From contig CAZNER010000017.1 of NCBI GenBank assembly GCA_964572065.1, positions 1 to 33,487 on the forward strand: a stretch of 33,487 nucleotides of DNA, read 5' to 3'. Shown here piece by piece: positions 14,519-22,647 of this stretch. The DNA comes from CAZNER01 sp964572065. GTDB lineage: Bacteria; Patescibacteriota; Dojkabacteria; JAHIVN01. Position numbers and translations under genes: made by a program. The notes beneath the pieces were generated by a model. The model was not told the origin of the DNA, did not search any database, and saw only the letters and a program-made list of their open reading frames with translations. Positions within the stretch are counted from its first letter, which is position 1; each line of letters opens with the position of its first letter.

Positions 14519-15979
14519 ATGTCAAGAAGAATCTTTAAAGATATTGAAGAGGCTATTAGTAGAGAAGTAAGAAGAATTACTTTTCATGAAGATAGAACTG
14601 TTGATGAAACAATACTTCAACAAACTTTTGATCCGTTTACTGGAGAAGTGGTAGAAACTCCAATAGAAGCGGATTATTATGATAGTAGTGCAGATACTAG
14701 TCATAGACAATACCCACATTTTTTCGTGAGATTATTAAAGAGTAGAGAAGATAGATTTACTGGAAGAGAAGTTGGAGCGTATGATGGAAAATTTTTCTGT
14801 GAACAGCCAGTAAATAATGGATTTGTCACTAGTAGAACAAAAGGTTATGAGATATTAATTTATAATGTTGATGGAGATATAGATCCAGGTAATATATTTA
14901 AAACTAATTCTTTTCAGATCGCAAAAGCACAATCTGGACATTGGTTAAGAATTTTAAGTGGATTAAATCAAGGCACTTATATCATATCCAATGTTACTCC
15001 AAAAAGTAGTGGAGCACATGAAATAGAATTGTCGTCTGATTTAGTAGTTGATTTACCTGAAATTCATTTTGATTCTTCAACAAGAATAATAACTTTTACT
15101 GAATCTTTTGATTTAAGTACAGCAAAAGTAGGAGACGTATTTGAGGACGCTTCTACTAATACTTTTAATATATTGTCGATTGATTTAAGTAGTTTGAAAA
15201 TAGAGATTGATGGAACAACTTCCCCAGATACAAATCAGGGCGCAAAGATAACAAGATCTGGAAATGTTCTTCAAAATGATGATACAAGTCTGGTAGCATT
15301 TGCTGTTTTAGACCCAACAATTCCTATTGAAAAATTATATGGAACTGCTGAAACTATTACAGAAGGGCGTGATGCTCCAATACCCTTAGATTTATACTAC
15401 ATGGTTAGAATAGATTCAAAGGAAAGAGACACACATATCGAAGTTTTGAATAGAATATGGGAAGAATTTAATCCTCCTAGATCAGCTATTCCAGTAGTAG
15501 TTAGAACTGCAGAGAGTGCACAAGAACTATTAACAGAAGATGTATCTGCAGGAGGAAGTAGTACAATTAAAGTAGGTAATAATTCAGATTTTAATATTAA
15601 TGATAGAATTTATATTATTGATGATTTTCATCCTACAAAAGGTTCTGATGGTGGGTTTGAGTCTATTTTTCAAGCCCAAATAATAGACAAAGTTGGTACT
15701 ACTGATATAGTTTTATCAAATACGGTTCCCGATACTTTTACAGTTGATTCTGGTGCAAAAATAGTTAGTAATGCTAATTATTATTTACACTTTTTTCATT
15801 TTGTCGACCATATTACTAAAGACATAGAAGGTGCTCAATATTGGGTGCATGAGTTTACTTTCTGGATACAAACGTGGGTTGACAGATTCGGAGAACCAAC
15901 AACTTATGAATCAATTGTATACGATATATCTACTCCAATTGAAGATATGGATGGAAATGTTATAATTGGTGATTTATAA
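14519..15979 (+). CDS. Tail terminator / neck protein with inserted beta modules
   Basis: A 486-residue protein immediately before the sheath gene, where T4 encodes gp15-like tail completion and other myophages a gpU-like terminator. The terminator-like parts are split: residues 285-330 (LDLYYMVRIDSKERDTHIEV, then NRIWEEFNPPR) and the C-terminal 60 residues (HEFTFWIQTWVDRFGEPT), both matching the helix-strand elements of such proteins. Between and before them lie beta-rich inserts, including residues about 185-235 (TRIITFTESFDLSTAKVGDVFEDA...), which resembles a module also found in the sheath and the large baseplate protein. Another small module (HWLRILSGLNQGTYIISNV) precedes it. It caps the tube and sheath at the neck if the assignment is right. 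Confidence 0.6.
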   Translation: MSRRIFKDIEEAISREVRRITFHEDRTVDETILQQTFDPFTGEVVETPIEADYYDSSADTSHRQYPHFFVRLLKSREDRFTGREVGAYDGKFFCEQPVNNGFVTSRTKGYEILIYNVDGDIDPGNIFKTNSFQIAKAQSGHWLRILSGLNQGTYIISNVTPKSSGAHEIELSSDLVVDLPEIHFDSSTRIITFTESFDLSTAKVGDVFEDASTNTFNILSIDLSSLKIEIDGTTSPDTNQGAKITRSGNVLQNDDTSLVAFAVLDPTIPIEKLYGTAETITEGRDAPIPLDLYYMVRIDSKERDTHIEVLNRIWEEFNPPRSAIPVVVRTAESAQELLTEDVSAGGSSTIKVGNNSDFNINDRIYIIDDFHPTKGSDGGFESIFQAQIIDKVGTTDIVLSNTVPDTFTVDSGAKIVSNANYYLHFFHFVDHITKDIEGAQYWVHEFTFWIQTWVDRFGEPTTYESIVYDISTPIEDMDGNVIIGDL

Positions 15980-16000
15980 ACATAGAATGGAGATGTATAA

Positions 16001-17479
16001 ATGGCACTTAATACTAATATAGGACCAGAACGAGTACAAGTATTTGATTTACCATTAGGTACTGTACAGGTTCCTGGGGCAGCCATTTCTACTGCAGCAT
16101 TTTTAATAGGCACATCTAAAGTTGGCGCTCCTGTTAATACTGCAACTTCTCTAACAAGCTTAGAAGATTTTGTAGATACTTTTGGAGATGCGGATGATGT
16201 AGGATATGATGCTTATTATGCAGTTAAAGGTTTTTTTGACAATGCTGGTACAGGAAACACAGCAATTATAGTTAATGTTGGCTCTTCTCCAGGTGCTTCT
16301 GATTTTATCGGCAATGCTGCCGATAAGAGTGGTTTAAGAGCACTTGATGCTATAGATGATGTCGGATTGGTTATGGTTCCTGGATTACCTTTAGAATTGG
16401 CCTACCTAGTTCATGGTTCTTTAATTGATTATACAGAAACAGTTAGAGCTTTGTGGGGTGCTACATTAACTACTTCTTTTTCATTACTCTCAATTCCAGA
16501 AGAGATATCATTAGCAAATTCAGAAGACGATGCTGCTACTGGAGCAAAATTTGTTTCTGTTTCAGGCAGTGGTCCTTATGTAATTACTGTTGATGATGGC
16601 GCTGCAGGTCCAGTAGACCTTTCTGCAGTTACTGCTGGTATGTTAGTTAGAGATTCTGGAAGTACTTATGCAGGCGTTATTAGTGCTGTTGATGATGGCG
16701 CTAATACTATTACAGTAGAAACTGATCCGGGAGTTACGTTTGGTGTTGGTGATGATGTTTTAGTTAAACTTCCTTCAGCAATTTCTTATAAAGAAGAAGT
16801 TATTAATAACCCATCTAGAACTGCTGCTTGGTATTTTAATCCAGTTGTAGTTTTAGACGAAGGTGCTTCTGCAAGTCCAGGTGATACAAAATCTGTTGAT
16901 CCTATAGGACATTGTGCAGGAGTTATTGCTAGAATTGATGCTAATACTTCTGTAGGCGGACCTTCTCATGCTCCGGCTGGTATTAGATATGCTGGTTTAG
17001 CAGGCATTAGGGGATTATCTCTCGTTATTTCTGAAAGAGAAGATGCAGGCCCATTAAGATTAGCATTTATTAATAGATTAACTTCATTTCCAGGTTCTGG
17101 GAATGTAATTTTTGGTGGATATACTGCTGATTCTGGAACTTCTCCTGTGTATACAGCAGATGAGCAGCTTATTCAGGTAATGAGATCATTACAGTTTATT
17201 AAAGCATCTTTAGAACCAGGATTAAGGGGATTCCTATGGGAAAACTTTACTCCTGCTACACAAGAAAGCATTAATGATGCTATTTTGTCGTTCTTAAGAA
17301 ATAATGCTTATTTATTTCCTGTAGGTCTTCCTGAAAGTCAGCAGTTTAGAGTTATTTCTGTAGAACCTACTCAAGATGATCTAGATCAAGGATTGTTAAA
17401 GGTTAGAGTTCAAGTTAGACCTAATAAGGCAGTTAGGTTTATAGAAATCTCTCTTGAATTTCCATTACCTTCAGCATAA
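16001..17479 (+). CDS. Contractile tail sheath protein
   Basis: A 492-residue sheath subunit that wraps the tube and contracts during injection. The N-terminus (NIGPERVQVFDLPLGTVQVPG) fits the extended arm of the family, and the C-terminal domain is the strongest signature: SLQFIKASLEPGLRGFLWEN, then TQESINDAILSFLRNN, and the last strands VRVQVRPNKAVRFIEISLEF (Phage_sheath_1 type). Residues about 185-260 hold an insert with a small beta module (GPYVITVDDGAAGPVDLSAV and on). It is followed at 17 bp by the tube gene, as in other contractile systems. GGAGATG upstream supports the start. Family length is usually 380-650, so this is normal. Confidence 0.9.
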   Translation: MALNTNIGPERVQVFDLPLGTVQVPGAAISTAAFLIGTSKVGAPVNTATSLTSLEDFVDTFGDADDVGYDAYYAVKGFFDNAGTGNTAIIVNVGSSPGASDFIGNAADKSGLRALDAIDDVGLVMVPGLPLELAYLVHGSLIDYTETVRALWGATLTTSFSLLSIPEEISLANSEDDAATGAKFVSVSGSGPYVITVDDGAAGPVDLSAVTAGMLVRDSGSTYAGVISAVDDGANTITVETDPGVTFGVGDDVLVKLPSAISYKEEVINNPSRTAAWYFNPVVVLDEGASASPGDTKSVDPIGHCAGVIARIDANTSVGGPSHAPAGIRYAGLAGIRGLSLVISEREDAGPLRLAFINRLTSFPGSGNVIFGGYTADSGTSPVYTADEQLIQVMRSLQFIKASLEPGLRGFLWENFTPATQESINDAILSFLRNNAYLFPVGLPESQQFRVISVEPTQDDLDQGLLKVRVQVRPNKAVRFIEISLEFPLPSA

Positions 17480-17495
17480 TTAAAGGAGACTTAAT

Positions 17496-18092
17496 ATGGC
17501 AAGATGTTCAAAAGTTGACCCTTTAGAAAAGTTTCGATTCAAGGTAGTCTTCTCCAGCGATGGTGATGGTAGTGAAGGATCATCTGTTACTGCAGGATTC
17601 CATGATATACAAATGCCTAAGAGAGCAACTAATAAAGTACCTTATAGAGAAGGAACAGATCCTGACGTTAGCAGCCAAAGTGCTGGTCTTTCTACTATGG
17701 AAGATATCGTTATGAATAGGGGATTAATTTCTGCTCTAGGGTCAGATTATGAATCTATGAATGGATTGTATAGATGGATGTCAGCAGTACATAAACCTGG
17801 AGATACTAGTTCGCATTTTGATAGAGAATCTCAAAGGGACAAAGAAAGACCTGTTAGTGGTTTAGATTGTTATAGAAAAACTGTAACAATTCATATCATA
17901 ACTAGAGCAGGCGACACAGCAAGAAAATACAAGTTATATAACGCTTTTCCTACTAATTTTGTACCGGCTTCTGATTTAAATGCTGCAGAAGATGGAGAGA
18001 AAGCATTAGAATCTTTAACTCTTGCATATGAAGATTTTGAAGAAATTGACGTTAATTCTGATCAAGCCGCTGCAGTTAGCCCCGAATATTAA
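17496..18092 (+). CDS. Tail tube protein, paralogue 1 (gp19-like), probable main tube subunit
   Basis: A 198-residue protein of the T4 gp19 / contractile-system tube family. Diagnostic parts are the N-terminal DPLEKFRFKV strand, the loop (HDIQMPKRATNKVPYREG), a central VMNRG, and the C-terminal YKLYNAFPTNFVPASDLN followed by ALESLTLAYEDFEEI. It stacks in hexameric rings inside the sheath. A strong AAGGAG box precedes it, and a strong hairpin (18106-18125) follows before a second tube gene. The first position after the sheath and the best ribosome site suggest this is the abundant subunit, but this is inference. Confidence 0.85.
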   Translation: MARCSKVDPLEKFRFKVVFSSDGDGSEGSSVTAGFHDIQMPKRATNKVPYREGTDPDVSSQSAGLSTMEDIVMNRGLISALGSDYESMNGLYRWMSAVHKPGDTSSHFDRESQRDKERPVSGLDCYRKTVTIHIITRAGDTARKYKLYNAFPTNFVPASDLNAAEDGEKALESLTLAYEDFEEIDVNSDQAAAVSPEY

Positions 18093-18105
18093 TAATGAAT
18101 TATGA

Positions 18106-18125
18106 GGGAGGAATTTTTTCCTCCC
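18106..18125 (+). terminator. Strong hairpin between tube genes (terminator or attenuator)
   Basis: GGGAGGAA-tttt-TTCCTCCC gives a perfect 8-bp stem with a four-T loop. It lies between tube paralogue 1 and paralogue 2 and is followed by CCATTTTACTT. A partial stop here would make the downstream paralogues less abundant than the main tube, which fits the stoichiometry expected of a main tube against initiator or terminator rings. Confidence 0.6.
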
Positions 18126-18147
18126 CCATTTTACTTAGGAGATTATT

Positions 18148-18798
18148 GTGGCAAGGTGTTCAAGATCTGATCCTGTAGAAAAATTTAGATTTAAGTTAAC
18201 AATTTTTGATTTTGATCCTACTGGATTAACTACTGTAGATTCTAGTCAAGATAATTCTGTTAGTGCAGGATTTAGTGAAGTACTTTTGCCAAAATCTAAT
18301 GTAACTGAGATACCCTATAGAGAAAATATTGATGCTCCCAGATTCACGAAAATTCCTGGATTAGTGAGATATGAAGCACTTACTTTGAGAAGAGGCGTAT
18401 CTAAAAAAAGAGAATTATACAATTGGTATAAAAAAATTAATGATGATATAAATACACTTAGTTTTACTAACGATTTATTATCTAATCAAAATTTTATACC
18501 TATTCTTGATCCTGATTATAGAAGAGATATTGTAATAGAAGTATTAGATAGAGATGGAGCTACTAGAAGAGCTTGGTTTCTATTTAATGCTTTTCCTATA
18601 GGATATAAAGGTGGAAATGATTTAAATGCTAGTACAAATGAGATATTATTAGAAGAATTAACTATTTCTTATGAAGCATTTGTAGAATTAGAAAGTTCAG
18701 AACTTCATGGACCTTTAGTTGAATCTAGAGAAGCTGCTAAAAGAGCACTTATTGCTGGAGGAATTAGAACAGCGACTGATATTGGTGGTTTTCTATAA
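18148..18798 (+). CDS. Tail tube protein, paralogue 2 (gp19-like), GTG start
   Basis: A 216-residue paralogue of the preceding tube protein. Its GTG start at 18148 is supported by a TAGGAG box and by alignment, since both begin M-A-R-C-S-x-x-D-P-x-EKFRFK. The family landmarks are present: VLLPKSNVTEIPYRENID, LTLRRGVSKKRELYNWYKKI, and C-terminal WFLFNAFPIGYKGGNDLN then LLEELTISYEAFVELE. It has an extra C-terminal tail of about 20 residues (AAKRALIAGGIRTATDIGGF). Position after the hairpin and a rarer start codon suggest lower expression. A baseplate-proximal tube ring or a head-proximal ring is plausible, by analogy with Pvc5/Afp5 and gp48/gp54. Confidence 0.8.
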   Translation: MARCSRSDPVEKFRFKLTIFDFDPTGLTTVDSSQDNSVSAGFSEVLLPKSNVTEIPYRENIDAPRFTKIPGLVRYEALTLRRGVSKKRELYNWYKKINDDINTLSFTNDLLSNQNFIPILDPDYRRDIVIEVLDRDGATRRAWFLFNAFPIGYKGGNDLNASTNEILLEELTISYEAFVELESSELHGPLVESREAAKRALIAGGIRTATDIGGFL

Positions 18799-18807
18799 GG
18801 AGATATA

Positions 18808-19392
18808 ATGGCTAGATCCGCATTACAAGATCCATTAGATAAATTTAGATGGATTGTAAGTATTGATGATTTTACTAGATCTGGATTTACTAGTTGTGGT
18901 GTACCTTCTTATAAAATAACTACACATGATTATCCTGAAGGTGGAGCACATTTAAATCCTAGAAATATTCCTAATTCAGTATCATATACTCCAGTAACAC
19001 TTACAAGAGGAGTAACAAATGACACTTCTTTTAATAAATGGGCTAATGGAGCTTTTGATTTAGTGCAAAATATGGCAGCTACTCAGGAATCAGGTTTATT
19101 GGATAGAACTGGAATATTAGGTCCTAGTGCTGTTAGAAGTTCTGATGAATATCCATTTCAGTATAGAAGAACTGTAAAAATAAAACATGTAAATAGAGTT
19201 GGACAAACAGTAGTTCAATATACATTATATAATGCATTTCCAATAGAATATAAACCAGCATCTGATTTTGATGCAAATGCAGATGATGGATTAAGTATAG
19301 AAACTTTGGTTCTTGGTTATGAAGGCTTTGATGTAACATATCCAGGATTAACTGGCACTGCTGCTAGTTTAATTGCAGGTAATTTATTTTAA
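18808..19392 (+). CDS. Tail tube protein, paralogue 3 (gp19-like)
   Basis: A 194-residue third member of the family, with an AAGGAGATATA ribosome site. Its landmarks include ALQDPLDKFRWIVSID at the N-terminus, VTLTRGVTNDTSFNKWANGA in the middle, and YTLYNAFPIEYKPASDFD followed by SIETLVLGYEGFDVTY at the end. It is closer in length to paralogue 1 but lacks the MARCS start. It precedes the chaperone and tape measure genes. Contractile injection systems often carry two tube paralogues, one for the main stack and one for its initiation; a third copy here may form another specialised ring. Which copy does what cannot be decided from sequence. Confidence 0.8.
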   Translation: MARSALQDPLDKFRWIVSIDDFTRSGFTSCGVPSYKITTHDYPEGGAHLNPRNIPNSVSYTPVTLTRGVTNDTSFNKWANGAFDLVQNMAATQESGLLDRTGILGPSAVRSSDEYPFQYRRTVKIKHVNRVGQTVVQYTLYNAFPIEYKPASDFDANADDGLSIETLVLGYEGFDVTYPGLTGTAASLIAGNLF

Positions 19393-19412
19393 ATAAAAGT
19401 CGAGGAGAAATG

Positions 19413-20177
19413 ATGATAGTTAAATTGCCTAATGGACTATTGGATGGTCCAGATCTTTTTAATTACGTTGAGGTAGAAGAGTTAACAGGAAAACAACAAA
19501 ATTATTTAGCTAATAAAGATTTAGTTGTAGGTAACATTGGACATGTTCCTAAGATTCTTGAAGATTTAGTTATTTCTTTACAAAATAAAGAAGGACTAAA
19601 ATGGAAGGGAGATATTAAAGAAGCGATATGGAAACTTCCTTCAGGAGACATAGAAACAATATTGATTAAAATAAGAGAAAAAACATTTGGACCTAAATTT
19701 TACCATGAAGCAATGTGTAATGACCCTGAATGTCAACATATCAATAAGAATCTAATGTTAAAGTTAGATAAACTTAAATTAAGTCCTTTATCTGTAAAAG
19801 AAATGCTGAATAAAAAGAAAAGAACATTTACTTTACCAAAAGCAAAAATTGAAGTTGAAGTTAAACCATTATATTTAAAAGAATTATTTGATGTAATAAA
19901 AATAACAACAAATAAAAAAGATGAATTAATCACTTCTTTAGTAGTGTTATCTATAAAAAGACTCGGAACAAAAACACCAGTTACTAAAGAAGATGTAGAA
20001 AGTTTGAAAGCAACGGATATTCAATATTTGCAAGAAAAATTAAGTGATGTATTACTTGAAGGAACTATAGATACTGATGTAGAAGTTGTATGTGAAAAAT
20101 GTGAAAAAGAATTTACTAGCAAATTAAATGTGTTTGATTCAGATTTTTTCGCCCTTACCAAGGCTACAGTCAGTTAG
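19413..20177 (+). CDS. Tail assembly chaperone, short form (G-like; T4 gp26-related)
   Basis: A 254-residue protein. ATG 19413 is preferred to ATG 19410 because GAGGAG (19402-19407) then sits 5 bases away. The N-terminus (VKLPNGLLDGPDLFNYVEVE, then ELTGKQQNYLANKDLVVGNI) is like that of chaperones and T4 gp26-type proteins. A four-Cys pattern (CNDPEC near residue 105 and CEKC near residue 230) may bind zinc. It lies directly before the tape measure gene, the position of lambda G and its relatives. Near its end is a T TTT TTC heptamer, so a fraction of ribosomes should shift to the -1 frame and make the longer form. It ends in TAG. Confidence 0.72.
   Translation: MIVKLPNGLLDGPDLFNYVEVEELTGKQQNYLANKDLVVGNIGHVPKILEDLVISLQNKEGLKWKGDIKEAIWKLPSGDIETILIKIREKTFGPKFYHEAMCNDPECQHINKNLMLKLDKLKLSPLSVKEMLNKKKRTFTLPKAKIEVEVKPLYLKELFDVIKITTNKKDELITSLVVLSIKRLGTKTPVTKEDVESLKATDIQYLQEKLSDVLLEGTIDTDVEVVCEKCEKEFTSKLNVFDSDFFALTKATVS
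20144..20150 (+). promoter_or_regulatory. Programmed -1 ribosomal frameshift site
   Basis: In the reading frame of the chaperone the bases read GAT TTT TTC GCC, giving the canonical X XXY YYZ heptamer T TTT TTC. The -1 frame is closed upstream (TGA at 20135-20137) and open from 20138, so the two frames overlap for less than 40 bases, and this heptamer is the only good slip site in the overlap. Downstream structure is weak: CCTT-acc-AAGG (20153-20163). Many phage chaperone shifts also rely on the slippery sequence alone. Confidence 0.75.
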
Positions 20178-20335
20178 AATATACTTCTCATGATGTTGAT
20201 ATATTATCTGATTATTATTTTTTTGGAGAAATATTTAGGTGGCAACCAAGTGAGATAGACAAGTTGCCTTGGTCATATAGGAAGAGATTAAAAGAAATCC
20301 ATATGGATAATATTGCTAAAAATTCTTCTAAATAG
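20150..20335 (+). CDS. Frameshift extension of the tail assembly chaperone (T-like domain; expressed only by -1 shift)
   Basis: Read in the -1 frame after the slip, this encodes 61 residues beginning RPYQGYSQLEYTSHDVDI and containing YYFFGEIFRWQPSEIDKLPW followed by a basic helix (YRKRLKEIH), ending at TAG 20333-20335. The W-x-PSEID-LP motif is typical of the second domain of gpGT-like proteins and of gp51-type partners. There is no independent start codon or ribosome site suited to it. The fusion is about 307 residues. By analogy with lambda, the short form coats the tape measure, and the extension recruits tube subunits. It fills the otherwise empty 166-bp space before the tape measure gene, whose ribosome site overlaps this stop. 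Confidence 0.7.
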   Translation, partial: RPYQGYSQLEYTSHDVDILSDYYFFGEIFRWQPSEIDKLPWSYRKRLKEIHMDNIAKNSSK

Positions 20336-20343
20336 GAAACAGT

Positions 20344-22647
20344 ATGTCTAAGAAAAGATTAGATGTTGATGTAAATGTCAGAAGTAAAAATGCTGAACAG
20401 CGTTTAAAAAGTTTACATAAATCTATTAGAAATACTGGAAAAGCAGCAAAAACTGCTAGTAATGACTTTGTTAAATTTAATAGAACAATGTTTACTACTA
20501 CTGCTTTTGTTGGACTATTTACTGTCGCTTTTAGAAGGTTATCGGATTCATTATTACAAGCATCTAGAATGGATCGTGTAGTAAATCAATTTGAAAGATC
20601 AATGGGACCAAAAGGTCAATTATTCCAAGCTATATCAAGTATGACTGATAATAGTATTAATAGAATGGAGGCATTACGTTCAGGATTAGCACTTAGTAGT
20701 TTAGGTATAATGAAAAATATGAACCAAATGGCAGAGTTTATTGCTAGAGCAGGAACTGCAGCTAAAATGGCAGGAATGGATTCGTCAGAAGGAATAAAAA
20801 GATTTACTAGATTTATGAAAGACGGTTCAGTAGCCCATTTAGAATTTCTTAATTTAATAAGAAGTACTAATCCTCAATTAATGATCCAATTAGCGGCACT
20901 AAGAAAATATGGAGATATAGCAGGTGGAGCATTATCAGCTACACAAAGACACATAATTGGATTAAAATTATTAAGAGCTGCTACTCAAAGTACCCTTATG
21001 GGACAAAGAGATATAGCAGATTCTTTATTAGATATTGGTCAAGCATTTAAATTCTTAGCTAAAGATACAATGTTATTTATAGGTTCAGCGTTAGCTCCTA
21101 TGATAGATAATATAACTAAAGGAGTATTTCATCTTTCTGGATTTCTAGATAGAACTAGAAAAACAAATAAAGAATTAATAACTTTAGTTAAAATGGTTAC
21201 TCTTACTGCTGGAGCTGTAGCAGGACTTGTAGCAGTAAACGGATTATTAAAATTAAGTATGTTAGCTTTAGGTTCATTAGGAACAGGCATACCTATGCTT
21301 ATAGGTATAGTAGGGACTTTAGGACTAGCATTTCTTGGAATTACACATAATGTAGATACTTTACAAGAAAAATGGAGGGTATTTACTTCAGTTTTTAAAG
21401 GTAGTTATCAATTAATTAGTTCCTTTTTGGGTATAACAGAAAACTATAAAAGAGGAATTGGTCAGATGGACAAATCAACTCATGATTTGCTTCGTCGTCA
21501 TGGACTACTTGATTTAGTTAAGAATTTAGCTAGAGTTGGATCTATATTAGTTAAATTAGGAACAGGAGTATATAAAGGATTTAGAGATACTTTAGTTGGT
21601 ATTGGAAATGCAATTGGCTTTGTTATGAATAAATTTTCCAAATTATTTGGGATAGATATAGGTAGTTGGAGCAAAAATTTATTAACTAATTTTGAAACTG
21701 TAGGAAAAGGTATTGGATCTTTATTGGCAATTTTTGCAGCACTTAAACTGTTTAAAGTAGGCGGAGGATTATTAAGTAAACTACCATTTATAGGAAGATT
21801 AATACCTAAATTTGGAGGTTTATTCGGAAAAAAAGGTACACCATCAAACCCAGTATATGTTAGATTAGCTGATAGATCTGGATGGTTAACGCCAACTACT
21901 GGAGCAAAACCTAGATCACCAATATCTTTAATTCTACCTGCGGCATTTGCTGCAGCAATAGGTGAAGTTATTGGCAAAGCAATAGATAAGCATTTTGGAA
22001 AAGAAATAGATGATATGCTAGAAGGGTTTCTTTTTAAACGAGAAACAGAATTGTCTGGATCAAAACATGCCTTAGCAATAGTAACTATGCTAAAGAGTAT
22101 AGGAAAAAAATCTTTTTCTGCTGAAGAAATAACGGCTAGAACAAAAGAATTTATTGATAAATATTTACCTGCTTATGGAAAAGATGCTATAGAAGCTTAT
22201 AAATTAATGAATATAGGAAGAGCAAGAGGAGAAGAATTAGAATCTCCTTATATTAGTCCAAGATTTGGAGCTGTTGGTGGCGTTTCTTTAGAAGAATTAA
22301 GAAGAAGAGTACCTGTAAGACCAGGAGAAATGCCATTAGCGCCTAGGGAAGTACAAATTCCTAAATTCCCTAAAGGATTAGAACAAGAACAATTAAAATC
22401 AAGCATTATAACTACAATAAATACTTTAGCAGAGGAACAAAAAGTAAAAGCAAAAGAAGCTTATAAAGCAGCTATGGATGAACTTTCTGCATCTGGAAAA
22501 ACAATAACTCCAGAAGAGTATAGTAGAATATTTAAATATGCTTTTGGAGAAGCTTTAGCACCTATGGTGAAAGCTACACAAGAAACAGCTTCTAATACAG
22601 TCAAAACAGAAGCCACCTCAACTGTTAAAAGATCAGGGATTTGTTAA
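20344..22647 (+). CDS. Tail tape measure protein
   Basis: A 767-residue protein that spans the tail lumen during assembly and sets tail length; it lies directly after the chaperone pair, as in nearly all long-tailed phages. The N-terminus (VDVNVRSKNAEQRLKSLHKS) is a typical helical TMP opening. The middle is helical with long hydrophobic stretches at residues about 279-336, 457-495 and 526-552, the type thought to aid membrane penetration. The C-terminal 150 residues are charged and helical, ending near RSGIC. Using the common rule of about 1.5 angstrom per residue, the tail would be roughly 115 nm. No lytic enzyme motif is evident. AGGA upstream gives the ribosome site. Confidence 0.85.
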   Translation: MSKKRLDVDVNVRSKNAEQRLKSLHKSIRNTGKAAKTASNDFVKFNRTMFTTTAFVGLFTVAFRRLSDSLLQASRMDRVVNQFERSMGPKGQLFQAISSMTDNSINRMEALRSGLALSSLGIMKNMNQMAEFIARAGTAAKMAGMDSSEGIKRFTRFMKDGSVAHLEFLNLIRSTNPQLMIQLAALRKYGDIAGGALSATQRHIIGLKLLRAATQSTLMGQRDIADSLLDIGQAFKFLAKDTMLFIGSALAPMIDNITKGVFHLSGFLDRTRKTNKELITLVKMVTLTAGAVAGLVAVNGLLKLSMLALGSLGTGIPMLIGIVGTLGLAFLGITHNVDTLQEKWRVFTSVFKGSYQLISSFLGITENYKRGIGQMDKSTHDLLRRHGLLDLVKNLARVGSILVKLGTGVYKGFRDTLVGIGNAIGFVMNKFSKLFGIDIGSWSKNLLTNFETVGKGIGSLLAIFAALKLFKVGGGLLSKLPFIGRLIPKFGGLFGKKGTPSNPVYVRLADRSGWLTPTTGAKPRSPISLILPAAFAAAIGEVIGKAIDKHFGKEIDDMLEGFLFKRETELSGSKHALAIVTMLKSIGKKSFSAEEITARTKEFIDKYLPAYGKDAIEAYKLMNIGRARGEELESPYISPRFGAVGGVSLEELRRRVPVRPGEMPLAPREVQIPKFPKGLEQEQLKSSIITTINTLAEEQKVKAKEAYKAAMDELSASGKTITPEEYSRIFKYAFGEALAPMVKATQETASNTVKTEATSTVKRSGIC

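Noticed and set aside
20175..20255. Readthrough of the TAG at 20175 as an alternative to frameshifting
   Set aside because: The in-frame continuation is a hydrophobic, featureless stretch that hits another stop quickly, whereas the -1 frame gives a family-like domain reaching the tape measure gene.
21498..21977. Antisense open frame of 159 codons opposite the tape measure gene
   Set aside because: The opposite strand has a strong gene with clear family context; the antisense product is Pro/Asn/Ile-rich with no domain and no neighbouring minus-strand genes.
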